The notes below the pieces were generated by a model. That model searched no databases. It saw only the letters and a list, made by a program, of their open reading frames with translations, and was not told where the DNA came from. A stretch of DNA of 64,000 bases from Luzula sylvatica (Eukaryota; Streptophyta; Magnoliopsida; Poales; Juncaceae): contig OX326957.1 of the NCBI GenBank assembly GCA_946800325.1, positions 22,073,007 to 22,137,006 on the forward strand, read 5' to 3'. Positions 12,053-24,118 of this stretch are shown piece by piece. The translations under genes and the position numbers were made by a program. Every line of letters begins with the position of its first letter. The stretch's first letter is position 1.

Positions 12053-12203
12053 TGAGTGATAGAGTCACAAATACCAACCACAAATACGTTACAAATACTT
12101 AAATTTATAATACTAATTATGCATATATGAATCATAAATCAAACACAATCTTAGTCATTTGTGTCATATCTGTGGTTGATATTTATGATTCTATAATTAC
12201 TCA
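12053..12203. mobile_element. MITE with about 50-bp imperfect terminal inverted repeats
   Basis: The left arm starting TGAGTGATAGAGTCACAAAT is mirrored by the right arm ending ATTTATGATTCTATAATTACTCA. Both arms contain ATA(C/T)CAACCACA(A/G)ATA. About 150 bp with no coding. Flanks read TTAGTACT and TTAGATACT, a possible 8-9 bp target duplication with one indel, so hAT or Mutator is possible. Superfamily not settled. Confidence 0.65.
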
Positions 12204-15200
12204 TTAGATACTCGACAAATCTGCATAGCTCAAATCAAATAAAATGAATCTGAAGCGCATTAATGACGTGGTGGTTGGAGAAATCGGAGTTGACAATATA
12301 TTTAGTTTTCGTCCCAATTAACATTTTGTATTATTATTAATTGATTATTAATAATGAGTACCTGGTTAAGTACCGTTAAGTGTGTTAATTAGTATACATA
12401 GTATATGTGTTGGTGAAATTCGATGACACAAAACATTTTTCCTTAAACAGGATACCTGGTCTTCCGATGAGCATAAAAAAAAAATAATATATGGGATTTA
12501 TTTTTGATTGGTTGAATATACATACCATACAAATACAGTCATTTTGTCTTCGTTTGTAAATTTATTCGAGAAGAAAACCTAACAAAATTAATCTTCAATC
12601 CATACCGTTTTGGTTTTGGATTGTTAGTGCTGAATGTTATATGAGTTTGGGGGTTTAGTTCAAATAACTGTTGTGAGCAATATAATTTCACAAAATTCAA
12701 AATTATAGCAATTAATCAGTATGTTTGAAACCAAAAAATTACAAGCTGATGTTTTTCATAAATGTTTTTAGTTCTGCAAAGGGATTTATATACTAATAAC
12801 TTGATTATTGCACTTTTGGATTAGTCTGGAGATATCTTTAACTTAAAATTCTTAATTGAAATCTTAAATTGCATCTATACATGTACTAGTAAAAAATTGA
12901 AATTCTTGTACTATCTTATACTAAAATAGATATTACCTCTTTCTCCAAATGCCCTAATTAATTTGGTATTGGTTAATAACACTTTTATTAGTTAACAAAG
13001 AAATTAGACATAATGAATTGATAATTTTTTAATAAATTTTTAACTTATCGTGCAAATTAAATATATGGGCAATTCTATGATACATGATTTTTAAAATGAT
13101 ATTTGGATAGTTTTAAAAGTAATTACATCATTTTTATTGTATGAATAATGGTACATTTTTTTATTTAAGCATATCGTTAATATGTAACTGAAAACATTTA
13201 TAATTACTTTTCTTTTTTTAATTTGAATATGATTTGAAAAAAACCGATGTACCATAAAATCATCCTATATTCTTTGTTGTGTAGAATAATCATCTCATAC
13301 AAATAATTGTGAGGATGATACAAAAATAATGATTGAGGTTTGATAATTCATGTGATTGTGATAAACAATATTTATCAAGGTTATCTAATAGATTATAAGC
13401 TTTTGGATTATTCATGATTTTACTGAAGATAGAAATAACCGCCATGATTTTGTCAAACTTAATTGATAATTAGATAAAGGAGGATAGCAATGGATTCGAC
13501 CTCTTTAATTTACATTTACATTGATTATATTTTCACAGTAAAAATATTTGTTACTCACTTATATTAACTTCGTCTTGGTGTTACGATGTTGTTTATATAT
13601 AAAACATAATTTTTTATATATTTGGAGGATAATTTCTTTTACAGAAAATAAAGTGCTCATAAAACAAAAATATAGACAACTAATCCCAAAAGAATATTTT
13701 GGTCAAAGGAACATCATTAAGGTAAATTTAATGGACTAGTCCGAAGCCACCTCAGTAGTCTCTAATATTATTAAAACATATTATGCAAAAAAAAAAAAAA
13801 AATTATTAAAACATGACATGGAAAATAACAAAAATCCAGAATATTACTAAATTATAAATAGAAACTAAAAATATATATTCGTCTACAAACTCTACAATCA
13901 ACCAATATGACACTGCTGAAAATATTAATAAGAAATCAAAATTAATTACAAATTATCAATTACAATCATATAAAATCACAATGAACGTACTACAATCATA
14001 TAAAATAAAAATGATTATACTCTAACCTAACAATAATCTTTGCACCTCACATCTGCGATATGAATTTTTTTTACGTTACCTACTATATGCGATTGAATTT
14101 TAGACCAATAAATAATTATTGCTTGGATTCTAACTTACATTAGAGAACATAAAAAAAAACATAATACAGAAAGCTCCAAAATCAAACTATCTTGGCTCCA
14201 ATGTTTTACAATAATTTTACTGTTCATGTAAAACATTGTATACGGTGATGAGTTATTGCATGTTCGGTATGACTTGGACTGATTGATCTAACATATTAGA
14301 TCTAGAGTATATAATAAGTATGTGTACGTCAGCACTTGTTCGTAGAGATAGAATAGTTGGTGGCAAGAGGTTATAGAGCACAAATGAAATAATAATGATA
14401 ATAGTAGTGGACAAATAAAATTGATTGTCTGCAAAAAGGAAATTATATTCTTGTAATAGTAGTGTTCATTTTGAAGCTAAACATATTGATAAATATAATC
14501 TGGAAATTTAAATATATAGTCCATGATATGTAAACACAACTAAAATATATAATATTGTTGGATTAGAGAAGTTTTGTACTATTGTTTTCTTGTCTTTTTG
14601 ATATTTCATTTTCAGGTGAATATTATCAAACACTAGCTGTGTTAATGGGCCTCCTTCCTAAACACAAGATCTAACTTATTTTTACTGAAAACAACGAAAA
14701 GTTGGAAGAATTCGGTATATATAATTGCATATTGAGTTTATCTAATACGATAATTAAAATTTTCATGTAATAAAAATAATGAGGTTCATTAAGCACCACA
14801 ATATACTGAAGATTTGAAGAAATTGTCACATTTCTTGTTAATTTTATTTTTATGCTTAAATTTTTTTTTTCTTGTAATCTTTTCTTGGCAATAGTATGAA
14901 GTTACGTAGTGCAACTTTACGTACTTGGTTATTGATATTTTCTTGTGCAATTTGAATTAAAATATTCTTTGTGATGTTTTCTTTCAGAAGTATGAATTAA
15001 AGTATATTAGTATGAATATACGAAAAAATTGTGCAGCCAAGCTTGAGTATTGATAACATTCTTTTTGTTTATGTTTGGTTAAAACAAGTCTGACTAATAT
15101 ATCGAAAAAACTCGCAGCGAAGCGCGGGTATTTAACTGGTATATATAAATTTGTATACAAAAAGAGAACTCGCTGAAATTGTTAGACCCGAGGCCCATGC

Positions 15201-15943
15201 CGGCCTGACCATAGAACCCATAGAGCCGGGCTGTACGTGATCTATCTTGTAAATCGTATTTCATCAAATATAGGCAAAATATTCTTTCGATTAGCCGCTG
15301 CATTTATGAATACCTAATATCCCAACATGATACATGACAATTAATCGATAGCTCTCGAGTCTCGAGTAACATAAATTAAATAAAATGATTACTGGTAGAT
15401 AGATCTATGCATTTTAATGCAACCTAGCTCACCTTTCAACGGCTAGCTATCTCACCGCTCTCTCATTGGCTCATTCATGTGACCAACCCCTTCACCTCAA
15501 CATCTCCGCATATATACATATGTGTAACGAGTTACCATATCATAACCCAACAAGTTTTTTTTTTGGAAAAAATAGAGGGGGCTCGAGAGGTCCCACGTCT
15601 ATTATATTTTATAAAAAAGAAATTTTACAGCCTCTAATTAGGATAATTTACATACCGAATTACCCTATTAATATTCCACAATAAGAAAACCGTACAAAAG
15701 AAATAAATAAAAATCTGGAAATGAAAAACCATCCTTTAACATAACCCAACAAGTTATATCCATCAGAAACCCGTTTTAAAATTGCTTCAAATGTTTTGCA
15801 AAAAAAATACATTCATTCTTTCATGTGAACCTCCTTGTTATGTATTTAATTTCACTCAACTAACTTGGCAAATAACCTGAGCCTCGGGGAGTCGATAAAA
15901 TGAATTCTCTCCACATTTACTCACTCTCTCTCTCTCTCTCCTC

Positions 15944-15950
15944 TATATAA
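15944..15950 (+). promoter_or_regulatory. TATA box of the glycine-rich protein gene
   Basis: TATATAA, preceded by a CT-rich patch (about 15922-15943) typical of plant core promoters. It lies 74 bp upstream of the start codon, giving an expected transcription start near 15975-15980. Confidence 0.75.
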
Positions 15951-15992
15951 GCATCCCTCCTCCAAATCAAGTCCAACACATCAACCCGTAAG

Positions 15993-15994
<2 letters not shown>

Positions 15995-16023
<29 letters not shown>
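15995..16023 (+). repeat. GA microsatellite in the 5' UTR
   Basis: An uninterrupted GA tract runs straight into the ATG at 16024. In plants GA/CT tracts in leaders can bind BBR/BPC factors (known for the motif class); length polymorphism here is likely. Confidence 0.8.
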
Positions 16024-16030
<7 letters not shown>

Positions 16031-16332
16031 AGTTCACCACCATTGCAATCCCGATAATGCTAGTCCTCCTGGTAACCCTAGTTTCCGCGAGAAACATGCC
16101 TAACACTCAACTCATGACGAATGGCGAACAAGCCATCGGTTTAAATGACGAGAAACATCTTCATTTAGGACTTGGAGGATTTGGAGGACTCGGCGCAGGC
16201 ATTGGTTTGGGTGGATTAAATGGTTTTGCTGGCGCAGCTGGTGGAGCTGGACTGGGTCTAGGCAAAGGAATAGAGGGAATTGGCGGTGGACTTGGTGGTT
16301 TAGGCGGCGGAATTGGCGGCGTTGCTCCTTGA
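16024..16332 (+). CDS. Small secreted glycine-rich protein
   Basis: 102 residues, single exon. Residues 1-22 form a signal peptide (short basic start, then IAIPIMLVLLVTLVSA) with a likely cleavage after the Ala at about 22. The mature part has a short polar segment (about 23-47) and then a glycine-rich tail with GLGG, GFGG and GGLGG repeats to the C-terminus. This fits class-I-like cell-wall or apoplast glycine-rich proteins, which are thought to act as structural or signalling wall components. The specific role is unknown. A TATA box at 15944 and a GA-rich leader support expression, and an AATAAA-type poly(A) signal lies near 16490. No introns. It stands alone between TE-rich blocks. Confidence 0.82.
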
Positions 16333-16879
16333 TTGATTAGCAGAATTATTGTGTTGACTTGATCAATGAAGTGAAGCATTTTTTCGTTTGTTGAGTCTTT
16401 GGGTTTAGATTTATTTGACATTGTCAACTTTATGCATGGATCATTTGTAGGGTTATGTTGAGTTTGCTTCTTTCGTGTCGTTTGTGTGAAATAAAATTTG
16501 TGGTTGGTTATGTTGAGTTTGTTTCTTTCTTAAATTTCTAAGAAGAAAACGTACAACTTTTTGTTTGTTCAACTTTTACTCCTTCCTTGTCTACACAAAA
16601 GAACGGTGCAATTTCATGTGTAGTAGCTCTACAAAATCTCAAAACATTGTGGATATTAGATACATAGAAGGAAAATATCAAGCATATATGATATATGTAA
16701 CCCTTTCAAAATGGAAAATACGATATGAATGTCCCTATAATACATACGAACTATGATGATTATCCCTAAAAAAATACAAAAATATATAAAGAGTATATAT
16801 CCCTTAAAAATGTTAATTCTCAATTACCCCAGAATATCTTTAAATTACCCTAATTTCTTTTCATTTTATTTACAAACCA

Positions 16880-17803
16880 ATAAAAAATAAAGAACTGATT
16901 CAATGGTAGATGAGACACAATCAACTTTTACATCAGTGCGAAATATTATCGACAATTATACATTCGATCACGAATACATTGCTCTATACAAGAGAGAAGT
17001 TACCTCTAATTTTATTCAAGGCCGATATACATAAAATATTTCATTGTATCTCTTGGGAATTTATAGAGACGGTATTGCTAGCAAAAGGATATACCGAAGC
17101 GGATGTTAAGCTCGTCAAAAAATTGGTTTTAAAACAAACAGCAAGAATACTATTTATTTGATTTGGCAATGAATACCATTTCGATCACATTTAATAAGTT
17201 ACAGGAGCTTCAATTGCTAAACACATCATTTCATCGAACCTTGTTTATTATATGGGGATGACCTTCTGTCACTGCAAGGAACCGAGCCAGCAAAATTGTA
17301 TTTTGGCGAAAACAATTCGGGACCACATATGACATGCTTCGGGATCGGCTCTTAATCCGGCCAAATCATTTGTGAGGAGATATAATTGTAGCCTGGAAGT
17401 GATTCAATCAGTAGCTCAAATATTTGGCTGCTCGGTTCAAAAATTGATATTTCAATATCTCGGATTATCACTCTCGGACAAAGTTTTCAAGAATACGGAT
17501 TTTCTGCCTCTAATTAGAGAAGATAGAGAACAAATTGACTACGTGACAAGGAAAGTTAATCTCCATGGCGAAAAGATTAGTACTAATTAAATCGGTATTC
17601 GACTCTTTGTCTATTTACTTCTTCTCAATATGCAAGATATCGAAGTGGGTTATTAAAAGAATATATGTCATTAGAAAACGATTCTTTTGGACGGGACAAA
17701 ACAGGAAAATTGATGTTTCTCAATTGGAAGACAATCTGTCAAAATAAAACGCTGGGTGGTCTAGGATTGACAAACTTGGAAGAAATTAATAATTCATTAT
17801 TAG
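16880..17803 (+). pseudogene. Decayed LINE (non-LTR) reverse transcriptase, left part
   Basis: Pieces of one plant L1-type reverse transcriptase appear in shifting frames. They include KADIHKIFHCISWEFIETVL (near 17020-17080), a GDDLL version of the YADD catalytic box near 17260 (tat atg ggg atg acc context), a NPAKS-like segment near 17355, YLGLSLS near 17455 and the downstream motif with LNWKTICQNKTLGGLGL near 17715-17770. Multiple frameshifts and stops show it is dead. A hAT element interrupts it at 17804-18702, and the frame resumes after that. Confidence 0.85.
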
Positions 17804-18702
17804 TAGGGAATATGTACACAAAAATTTGCATTCCGACCAAACCGATCTGGCACGATCCATTTTTTGCGGGTTTTGAAATTATTGGATCGGGTCCGGATTG
17901 GAACTTTGAGAAACCCGGAAGTATGGGTTGGGTTGCGGGTTCGAAACGAAAAATCCGCACTAACCCAACCCGATCCATACAATTCCAAATTTCCAATTTT
18001 TTTTATTTAAATTATATGATATGCTATTTTTTTGTAGTTATATTGCTATGATTTATTATTAGTTCATTTTGTTATTATATAGTATCTTATCTTCTTTCAC
18101 ACTATATGAATATTATGATTGTCAAGTAATCAAACTTTCTCAAATTAAAATACAATTTTTTTTAACTTAAATCATATATGACATGTTTTGTTCTCTATTA
18201 TTCATGTTTTGTTATTTTTTATTTTGTTTAATAATAAGGGTTGTTTTCTAATAATCTTTGTTTAACGGTAATGTTTTTATTTATTTATAATATCACTATT
18301 TCAGTTTTGTCATAAATATGTAATTAGTTTGAACTTTAAAATTTTTGTATAAGTGCTTCATATTTATTGTCGGGAGGGTGACATAAATATGATGACATGT
18401 TGATTATGCATGTTTAATTTTGATTTGTGTGTTTGTAAAAGATTTTTCGATGATTTAATTAAAAATATAATTTTTGTTGTATATTTTTATCAACGCATGA
18501 ACATATATCGTTATAGTGTGTATTTATGAAGAAAAAAAAACCCGGCAAACCCGTCCAAACAGTCCAACCCGGTTAAGATGGGTTTCAAAAAAATTATAAA
18601 TATCATGAGTTGGGTTGGGTTGGAAAAATGAAAACCCGTACTAATTGGATTGGGTTACAGTTTCGATAAAGACCCGTCCAACCCGGTCTGCCTACATCCC
18701 TA
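17804..18702. mobile_element. Non-autonomous hAT element inserted in the LINE
   Basis: 899 bp with ends TAGGGA...TCCCTA (TIR TAGGGAATATGTACA on the left, complement of TGCCTACATCCCTA on the right). A perfect 8-bp target duplication ATTATTAG lies at 17796-17803 and 18703-18710. Eight-base duplication and TAGGG-type ends are hAT hallmarks. The interior is rich in CCCGWMCC/GGGTTGGG motifs at both ends, typical of subterminal repeats that bind hAT transposase, with an AT-rich middle and no coding. Confidence 0.9.
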
Positions 18703-19150
18703 ATTATTAGTGAAATGAGTATGAAAATACTATGGCATTGATAAGGGAATATAGGCTGATACTACGCGAAGAATTTTTCGTCGCAAACTGTGACTCTTTT
18801 TCAGACAAACTCAAGAGATCCGTCACCCCTTATGAATGATGTAAATAAGGAGGCTTCCACTAAGATTCAAGGAATGGTGTCATCATCAACTTTATTTTGG
18901 GAGCATAATTGATTCGGAGAAAGATTGAAATATAAATATTCAAATCTCTATTCGTTTGTGTCGACCAGCACAAATGGTAAGGTTCTAAATTATTGCTCGG
19001 TTTAGGACTGGACATCCTTATTTAATTGGTCATTATCAAATACTGCAATTCTAGAGTTGGAGGATTTAATATAAAGTTGGGAGATCTAACTCCAGTCTGA
19101 TCAAACAAGCAGCGCATACAAACTCTCGGAAAAAGTGTTGACTTGTTTGA
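18703..19150 (+). pseudogene. Decayed LINE, right part
   Basis: Removing the hAT element and one target copy joins the LINE segment ending NNSLLV to one beginning SEMSMKILWHLI, which continues the C-terminal conserved region of plant LINE ORF2. The sequence is unreadable after about 18840. The right boundary is approximate; no poly-A tail or target duplication was identified. Confidence 0.6.
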
Positions 19151-19199
19151 CGATATCCGAAACAATACTTGAGCTACTAATTTTTTCATCTATGTGTGA

Positions 19200-20043
19200 T
19201 TAATAAGAACACAACATATACACAAATCATGAAACACGACAACATATTTTGAAAATCCTACAAGAAAAATCACATGAGGAGCCACATAAGATCGGGATCT
19301 TTTCCGGTTTAATACATTCAAGAAAACCCATAGACGAAGACCGCAAGACCGAAGAACCAAATCCGCAGAAGACTCACCGAGAAGCACCGCGAAAATTACG
19401 ACACATAACTCAACCGGGAGCAGCTTACAAAACTTGAAGATCAACACCGAAAAATCCCGAAAAAGAAATGAAGATTTTCGGATAATACTTGAAGACTCAC
19501 ACGATCACAAACCACTCTTTTGTAAACCCTAAAAACTAGAAGTGGTGGACCAAATCTCAAAGCATTCCACAAAATCAAAATTGCAATGATTGTGCAAGAA
19601 TACACTATCTGTACGGACGTCAGGATCCAGCATCCGGACGGTTGATTAGGCCGCCTTAACAGTCCAGACACTTAAGCCGTGTGTCCGTAAGCACTATGTT
19701 ATTTTTTCTAATACCGCCCGGACGGTCCATCTGAGCCTACAGGCGGTTAGTTCATTTTTCCATCCCAAAGCCATTTTTCATGATTTCAATTTGAACGTTG
19801 GGGCACGCTTCTACATTGTATAGGGACGCAAATTTAGGCTAATTTCCAGCATTTCCTGGCCGGGGGTACCCCCTTACCCCCTATAAATAGGGGAGCACCC
19901 CCATTCATTTTCTTCATCCCATTTGAGCTAAATTCTTCCTAGAAACCCTTGCCGCGATTATTGTGAGTATTTTTGAGAGCTCCATTGTTAAGGTTTAGTC
20001 TAAATTTCAATATTATTTGAGAGTGACATTAATCTATAGGGAG
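19200..20043 (+). mobile_element. Probable LTR remnant of a degenerate retroelement
   Basis: GC-richer sequence with repeated CCGGACGG/GGACGG motifs (19620-19740). A TATA box CTATAAATAGGGG lies near 19880, followed by a leader-like stretch. It precedes gag-like coding in the same orientation (21840 onward), so it may be the 5' LTR of that element. The GGACGG-rich LTR and the long gag with a coiled-coil tail recall SIRE/Maximus-type Copia elements, but this is an inference. Confidence 0.4.
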
Positions 20044-21085
20044 TGTAGGAAATATCACCCGACCCCGGGTCCGCACAGCGGATATGTAGGCCCGGTTCGG
20101 TTCCCATAATCCAAGATCACGCCATGACTTCGAGGGTACGATGCAATAGAAGGATAGACGATTACCAGCGTGAAATTGATCACGCACGACGGGTTGATCG
20201 CTCGCATCCTTTCCTTCTCCGGTGTCACGTTGGTGACTAGCCCGTGTGTCCATACCACACGTCTTCCACCGTCTTGACACGCCTCCGGTTGTCTTTCGTG
20301 CGTCCCACGTCCGCACTCTTCCACAGCCGACAGTTTTGCTCCTTCGGTTTGATCACAATCGAAGAGCCACAAGTGTCGCTCCTCTACGTGTATCCACCTT
20401 GAGTCGGAAGACGCCGGTCGCGGGTGCAACTGCCTAGACGAAGTACCGGCGAACTGGCTTGATTGAATCAATTCTCTATTCCGAGAAAAACTCTTTTTCT
20501 CGGTTTTCTCTCTTCGCACTCTTTCACTCTCTGAAAGATGACTCTCTATTTCTGGATAATTCTATTGATTAGAATCAATTAGACTGAATGATCTGCCATC
20601 AGAGAAAGAGAGAAACATCTTATTTATATCACATAGGATAAGGATGGGTCAAAAGGCATGTATATCCAATATACACCCTTTCACACAGAAAACTGCATGA
20701 ACCTGTTCAGTATTCTGTCGAAACGAAAATATTAAATCATTCCAACCAACTTTAAACCTCACGAAAGTTCTAGATAATCTTATTATCTTTCCAACCCAAT
20801 TTGGTCTGTCCCAATTGGAGTTCGGATGCGAAAGTTACGGACGTTTTACTAACTGTATGTCAAACTATCGCACCCTTTCGGTATTCCATTAAAACGACAC
20901 TGATACTTCGTTCAAATGAACAATATTTCTACATGAAGGTTATAGATAATCTTATTATCTATCTAACCCAATTTGAACCATTCAAATTGGAGTTTCTTAC
21001 TGAAAGTTATGACCACGAATGTACGCTTACATTCGTTTATCCTTGTGTACACTTTTACGGTTGATCCGAAACTGTATTTCCTTCA
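20044..21085 (+). repeat. Solo LTR, family S copy 1
   Basis: Starts TGTAGGAAATATCACCCG and ends TATTTCCTTCA (1042 bp). It aligns along its length with copy 2 at 24773-25865 and, inverted, with the ends of copy 3 at 22839-23782. Shared landmarks are GCAGCGGATATGTAGGCCCG near the start, GTGAAATTGATCACGC and ACCCAATTTGAACCATTCAA. The flanks GGGAG and GAGAG match at four of five positions, compatible with an aged target duplication. No internal coding or partner LTR. Confidence 0.75.
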
Positions 21086-21839
21086 GAGAGTTCTTGAGAG
21101 ATCGTGGGGTTGCTTGGATAGTTGTTATATTCGTTGTTTTGTAGAGTTAGTTTGGTGTGTAACGGAAGGTTATACGTCCTTGTTAGTCCTTATTGTAATA
21201 TAAACTATTATCAGAGGGTTCGTCACGTTTTGTGACGGCGAGGCTATTCCCCGGAGGCATAAGCATCGCTCTGACCGAACTCCGTTATATATCCGGTGTT
21301 ATCTCTATCTTACTTTATTTCTATCATTCGGGCTTATTTTCTTTATCTTTTTTCTTTTGAGGAACTTGAGATTTTCTCGTACTCCCAGTGTATTTGCGGT
21401 TGAATCAAAACCACCGCATCTATAACTGCTTAAGTCATTTCGTAAGTTACGTATCCATTTGTAACTAGGATTATTGTACACCAAGTGCGTTATTTACTTT
21501 CTTGTACTCATAATTTTTATTTATTCTTTTATTTATTTCTTTTATCGGATTTCTTGTTCGTTCTTACTCTTCTTTTCTTCTTTTCTTTATTTTTTATTTT
21601 CTGTTGGATTTCTTGATCTTTATTTATTTATCGATTTACTCATAATTATTTATTATCAAGTACCTCAGTTAATTATCACAACATCTATTCTAAAATTGAC
21701 AAAATTAAATATGATCATATAGTTACATATTTAAATAGTTACATACTATTAATTAAGTTTAGAAATTCTGCATATAGTTACATATAAAAACAGATAGGCC
21801 GTTCTATGAGAGTCACTAACGAACTCACGAATTGTAGGA
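21086..21839 (+). other. Non-coding stretch, probably LTR/leader of the degenerate retroelement
   Basis: No gene. The pyrimidine-rich block at 21480-21640 and GC-richer piece at 21220-21300 fit a retroelement leader between an LTR and gag. No primer binding site recognised. Confidence 0.35.
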
Positions 21840-22838
21840 AAATTTATTAGGGCGATGCCACCGAGTTGGGAAACACTTCGAATCACACTCGAGACGATGA
21901 TGGCTACACAAGATTTTGAGTTGGATAGCGTCATCAATTATTTCCGAAACTTCGAAGTGCAACTCAAACAAACGGGACGACGAGTGTCGAGCACAACAAC
22001 CAGAAACGTCGCACTCTCATCCACACATGACGAAGATGAAGACGACTTGAATCTACTCGTTTGAAACTTCGGAGAATTTCGAAATCAAGAAAGACGCTTC
22101 AACAATAACCAAAGACTTAATAATCAGAAAACATATTGCTTCGAGTGCAACAAGCGAGGACACATGATGAGAAATTGCTACACACTTCATCCATAACTCA
22201 CTCTTTGGTACAAAAAGGACGGTGACAAGAGCGACAAATACGATGAAAGACGCGAAAGATGAAAATATGACAAGAACCGAGATAGGAGGAGGAAGATGAA
22301 GCAATCGGCCAACTTCGCGGTTTGGGGAGACTTTGATCACTCCGATCAATCCTCTGGTTACGAGTCACACTCCGACAATGAGAAACCAAACACCGCTCTC
22401 ATGGCCGGAATTCTTCCATTGGTAGATGAAGTCGTTGAACATATCATTCAAATGATGCTTAAAAATCAAAGGAAAGCGGAAGCATTACACAAAACATAAA
22501 TGCATCAACCTCGTATTCTCTGGACCCTACGACCAATAATGGTCACCAGGTATTTTCAATTCAAAATTTACCTTTACAACAAGTACATGTTCCAAACACA
22601 AGTAACTCTAAATATACTTTAAAGTTTATAACAAATGATGATCCAATCCGTGGATTAACTAGACATCAACAAGATGAGATTATTAGTAGTGATATGTTCA
22701 GAAATCTTCAAATTAGATATTCAGATTTAGATATTGAGGTAAAATCGATTGAAACACAACTAGATTTTTCTAAAAACGAGTGTTGAGCTCTAAAAAGCGA
22801 GATTACTTATCTAAAAGTCGAACTATTAAACACACATC
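21840..22838 (+). pseudogene. Degenerate retroelement gag with zinc knuckle
   Basis: In one frame, starting near 21855: a MPPSWETLRITLETMM segment typical of Copia-type gag, then an acidic linker, then a CX2CX4HX4C zinc knuckle (CFECNKRGHMMRNC, 22137-22178). A charged KD/ER-rich segment and an acidic stretch SDNEKPNTALMAG follow. In-frame stops at 22062, 22194 and 22260 and a frameshift near 22500 disable it. Beyond 22500 a second frame gives a coiled-coil-like segment (KSIETQLDFSK, ALKSEITYLKVELLNT). It is interrupted by solo LTR copy 3, after which the coding-like sequence resumes. Confidence 0.8.
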
Positions 22839-23782
22839 TGAAGGAAATACAGTTACGGATCAACTAGTAGATTGTACATATGAGGGTAGATGAACGTACG
22901 CGTTCGTCGGAACGATTGGATGCATAATAAGATTATGCAAATATAACATAAATTACATAGTCCGTCATGACGCACCATATGGTTCGTCATGACGCACAGT
23001 AATGTATTTCTATATAGGCCAATCTGTGAGTATACTGTCATGAAGCTCCATCCAGTGCGTCATGACGGTGGTGCGTCATGACGCACAGTCCTGTCCGTCA
23101 TGACGGAGCACAATTATAATGGCTAGATCTAGTACTCGTGACACGTGCGTCATGACGCACCATATCGTGGGTCATGACGCACTGTGATCCAAATTCTGGA
23201 TTAGCAGTTTTGATACTCATTAATGTCCAATTAATGGAGGCTTTGATTATAAGATCTAAGCAATATCTTCTTCTTCCTGGTTCATTCCAGATCTAAGAAA
23301 ATTCTTGTGAGACAAGAAAGAAAGAGGAATAACTCCATTAAAGAGATTGAAAGTTTGAGCAAGTTTGTGGAAATTTTAGGGGAATTTACCACAACCGAAA
23401 GACGCGAGCTCGAGGTAGATACAAGTAGAGAAATCTCAGGTGAGATTTTCTGGTGTGATCAATCGAGAGCAAGGTCAAAGACGAACCGGAGAAATTCCGG
23501 TTGTATACGACAAAAGGAGCTTCGAGCAAGGTGTCGAATCGCGCGGGCGTGGGACGTGCGTGTTACCGGGATCGAAGCGAGCAAAGCAACTACGTAATCA
23601 ACCCGTCTCCGTGATCAATTTCACGCGGTATGATTCTCTATGAATTAAGAGTTAATTTCATAGGTAGTTGCACATAGTTTAGGATTTGTACGATCGAGTC
23701 GTCGACGTGGTCCTCGGGATCGGTTCGGACCGGGCCTCACAATCCGCTACGCGGGGCTCGGTAGTGACGCCGATACCCAACA
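22839..23782 (-). repeat. Solo LTR, family S copy 3 (inverted)
   Basis: Read on the minus strand it starts TGTTGGGTATCGGCG and ends TATTTCCTTCA (944 bp), matching the ends of copies 1 and 2. A perfect 5-bp target duplication ACATC flanks it (22834-22838 and 23783-23787). The interior diverges from the other copies and contains an array of CGTCATGACG palindromes at 22963-23179. It interrupts the degenerate gag. Confidence 0.88.
22963..23179. promoter_or_regulatory. Array of CGTCATGACG palindromes (paired TGACG motifs)
   Basis: Perfect CGTCATGACG at 22963, 22985, 23058, 23074, 23096 and 23148, and a one-mismatch copy GGTCATGACG at 23170. TGACG is the core recognised by plant TGA-class bZIP factors (as-1 type elements), so each palindrome is two abutting cores in opposite orientation. 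Several are extended to GTGCGTCATGACGCAC. Function as an LTR enhancer is inferred. Confidence 0.75.
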
Positions 23783-24040
23783 ACATCTTCAAAATAAAAC
23801 TTTAAAGGATGCTTGTCCCACTTATGGTCCAAGCAAACTTGATTTTAATAAATTATCTTTGGGTCAAAAGCCTAACGATAAACCGATTTAGGATACACAA
23901 GAGAGAACGTTAAATTATCCGTTCACTCTAGACCCAAAAATCAAATACCAAAAAGAGAGTTTTCAAAGAGAAGTCGTGGAAATACTTTCATGTACTGAAA
24001 CTTCCCTAGTTCAAATCATTTTCAAAATAAGAATTTTACC

Positions 24041-24118
<78 letters not shown>

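Larger units (their letters stand above)
11655..15940. other. AT-rich intergenic region
   Basis: No credible gene on either strand. It contains a 17-bp perfect inverted repeat (11802-11818 and 11864-11880), a MITE at 12053-12203, a poly-A tract near 13787-13801 and a GC-richer remnant near 15185-15240. A sequence near 15112-15138 (GCAGCGAAGCGCGGGTATTT) resembles a Helitron 3' hairpin but ends CTGG rather than CTAG. The last part (15560-15940) is upstream of the glycine-rich protein gene. Confidence 0.6.

Noticed and set aside
15094..15303. Minus-strand 69-codon frame and a possible Helitron 3' end near 15138
   Set aside because: The hairpin GCAGCGAAGCGCGGG fits, but the terminus reads CTGG and no 5' end is visible. 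The frame has no family similarity.
16161..16427. Proline-rich antisense frame over the glycine-rich protein gene
   Set aside because: The complement of Gly codons gives Pro codons, so it is a shadow of the sense gene.
22963..23179. CGTCATGACG array as a CRISPR-like repeat
   Set aside because: Spacing is irregular (about 10 to 65 bp), the context is a plant LTR, and the units are short palindromes.
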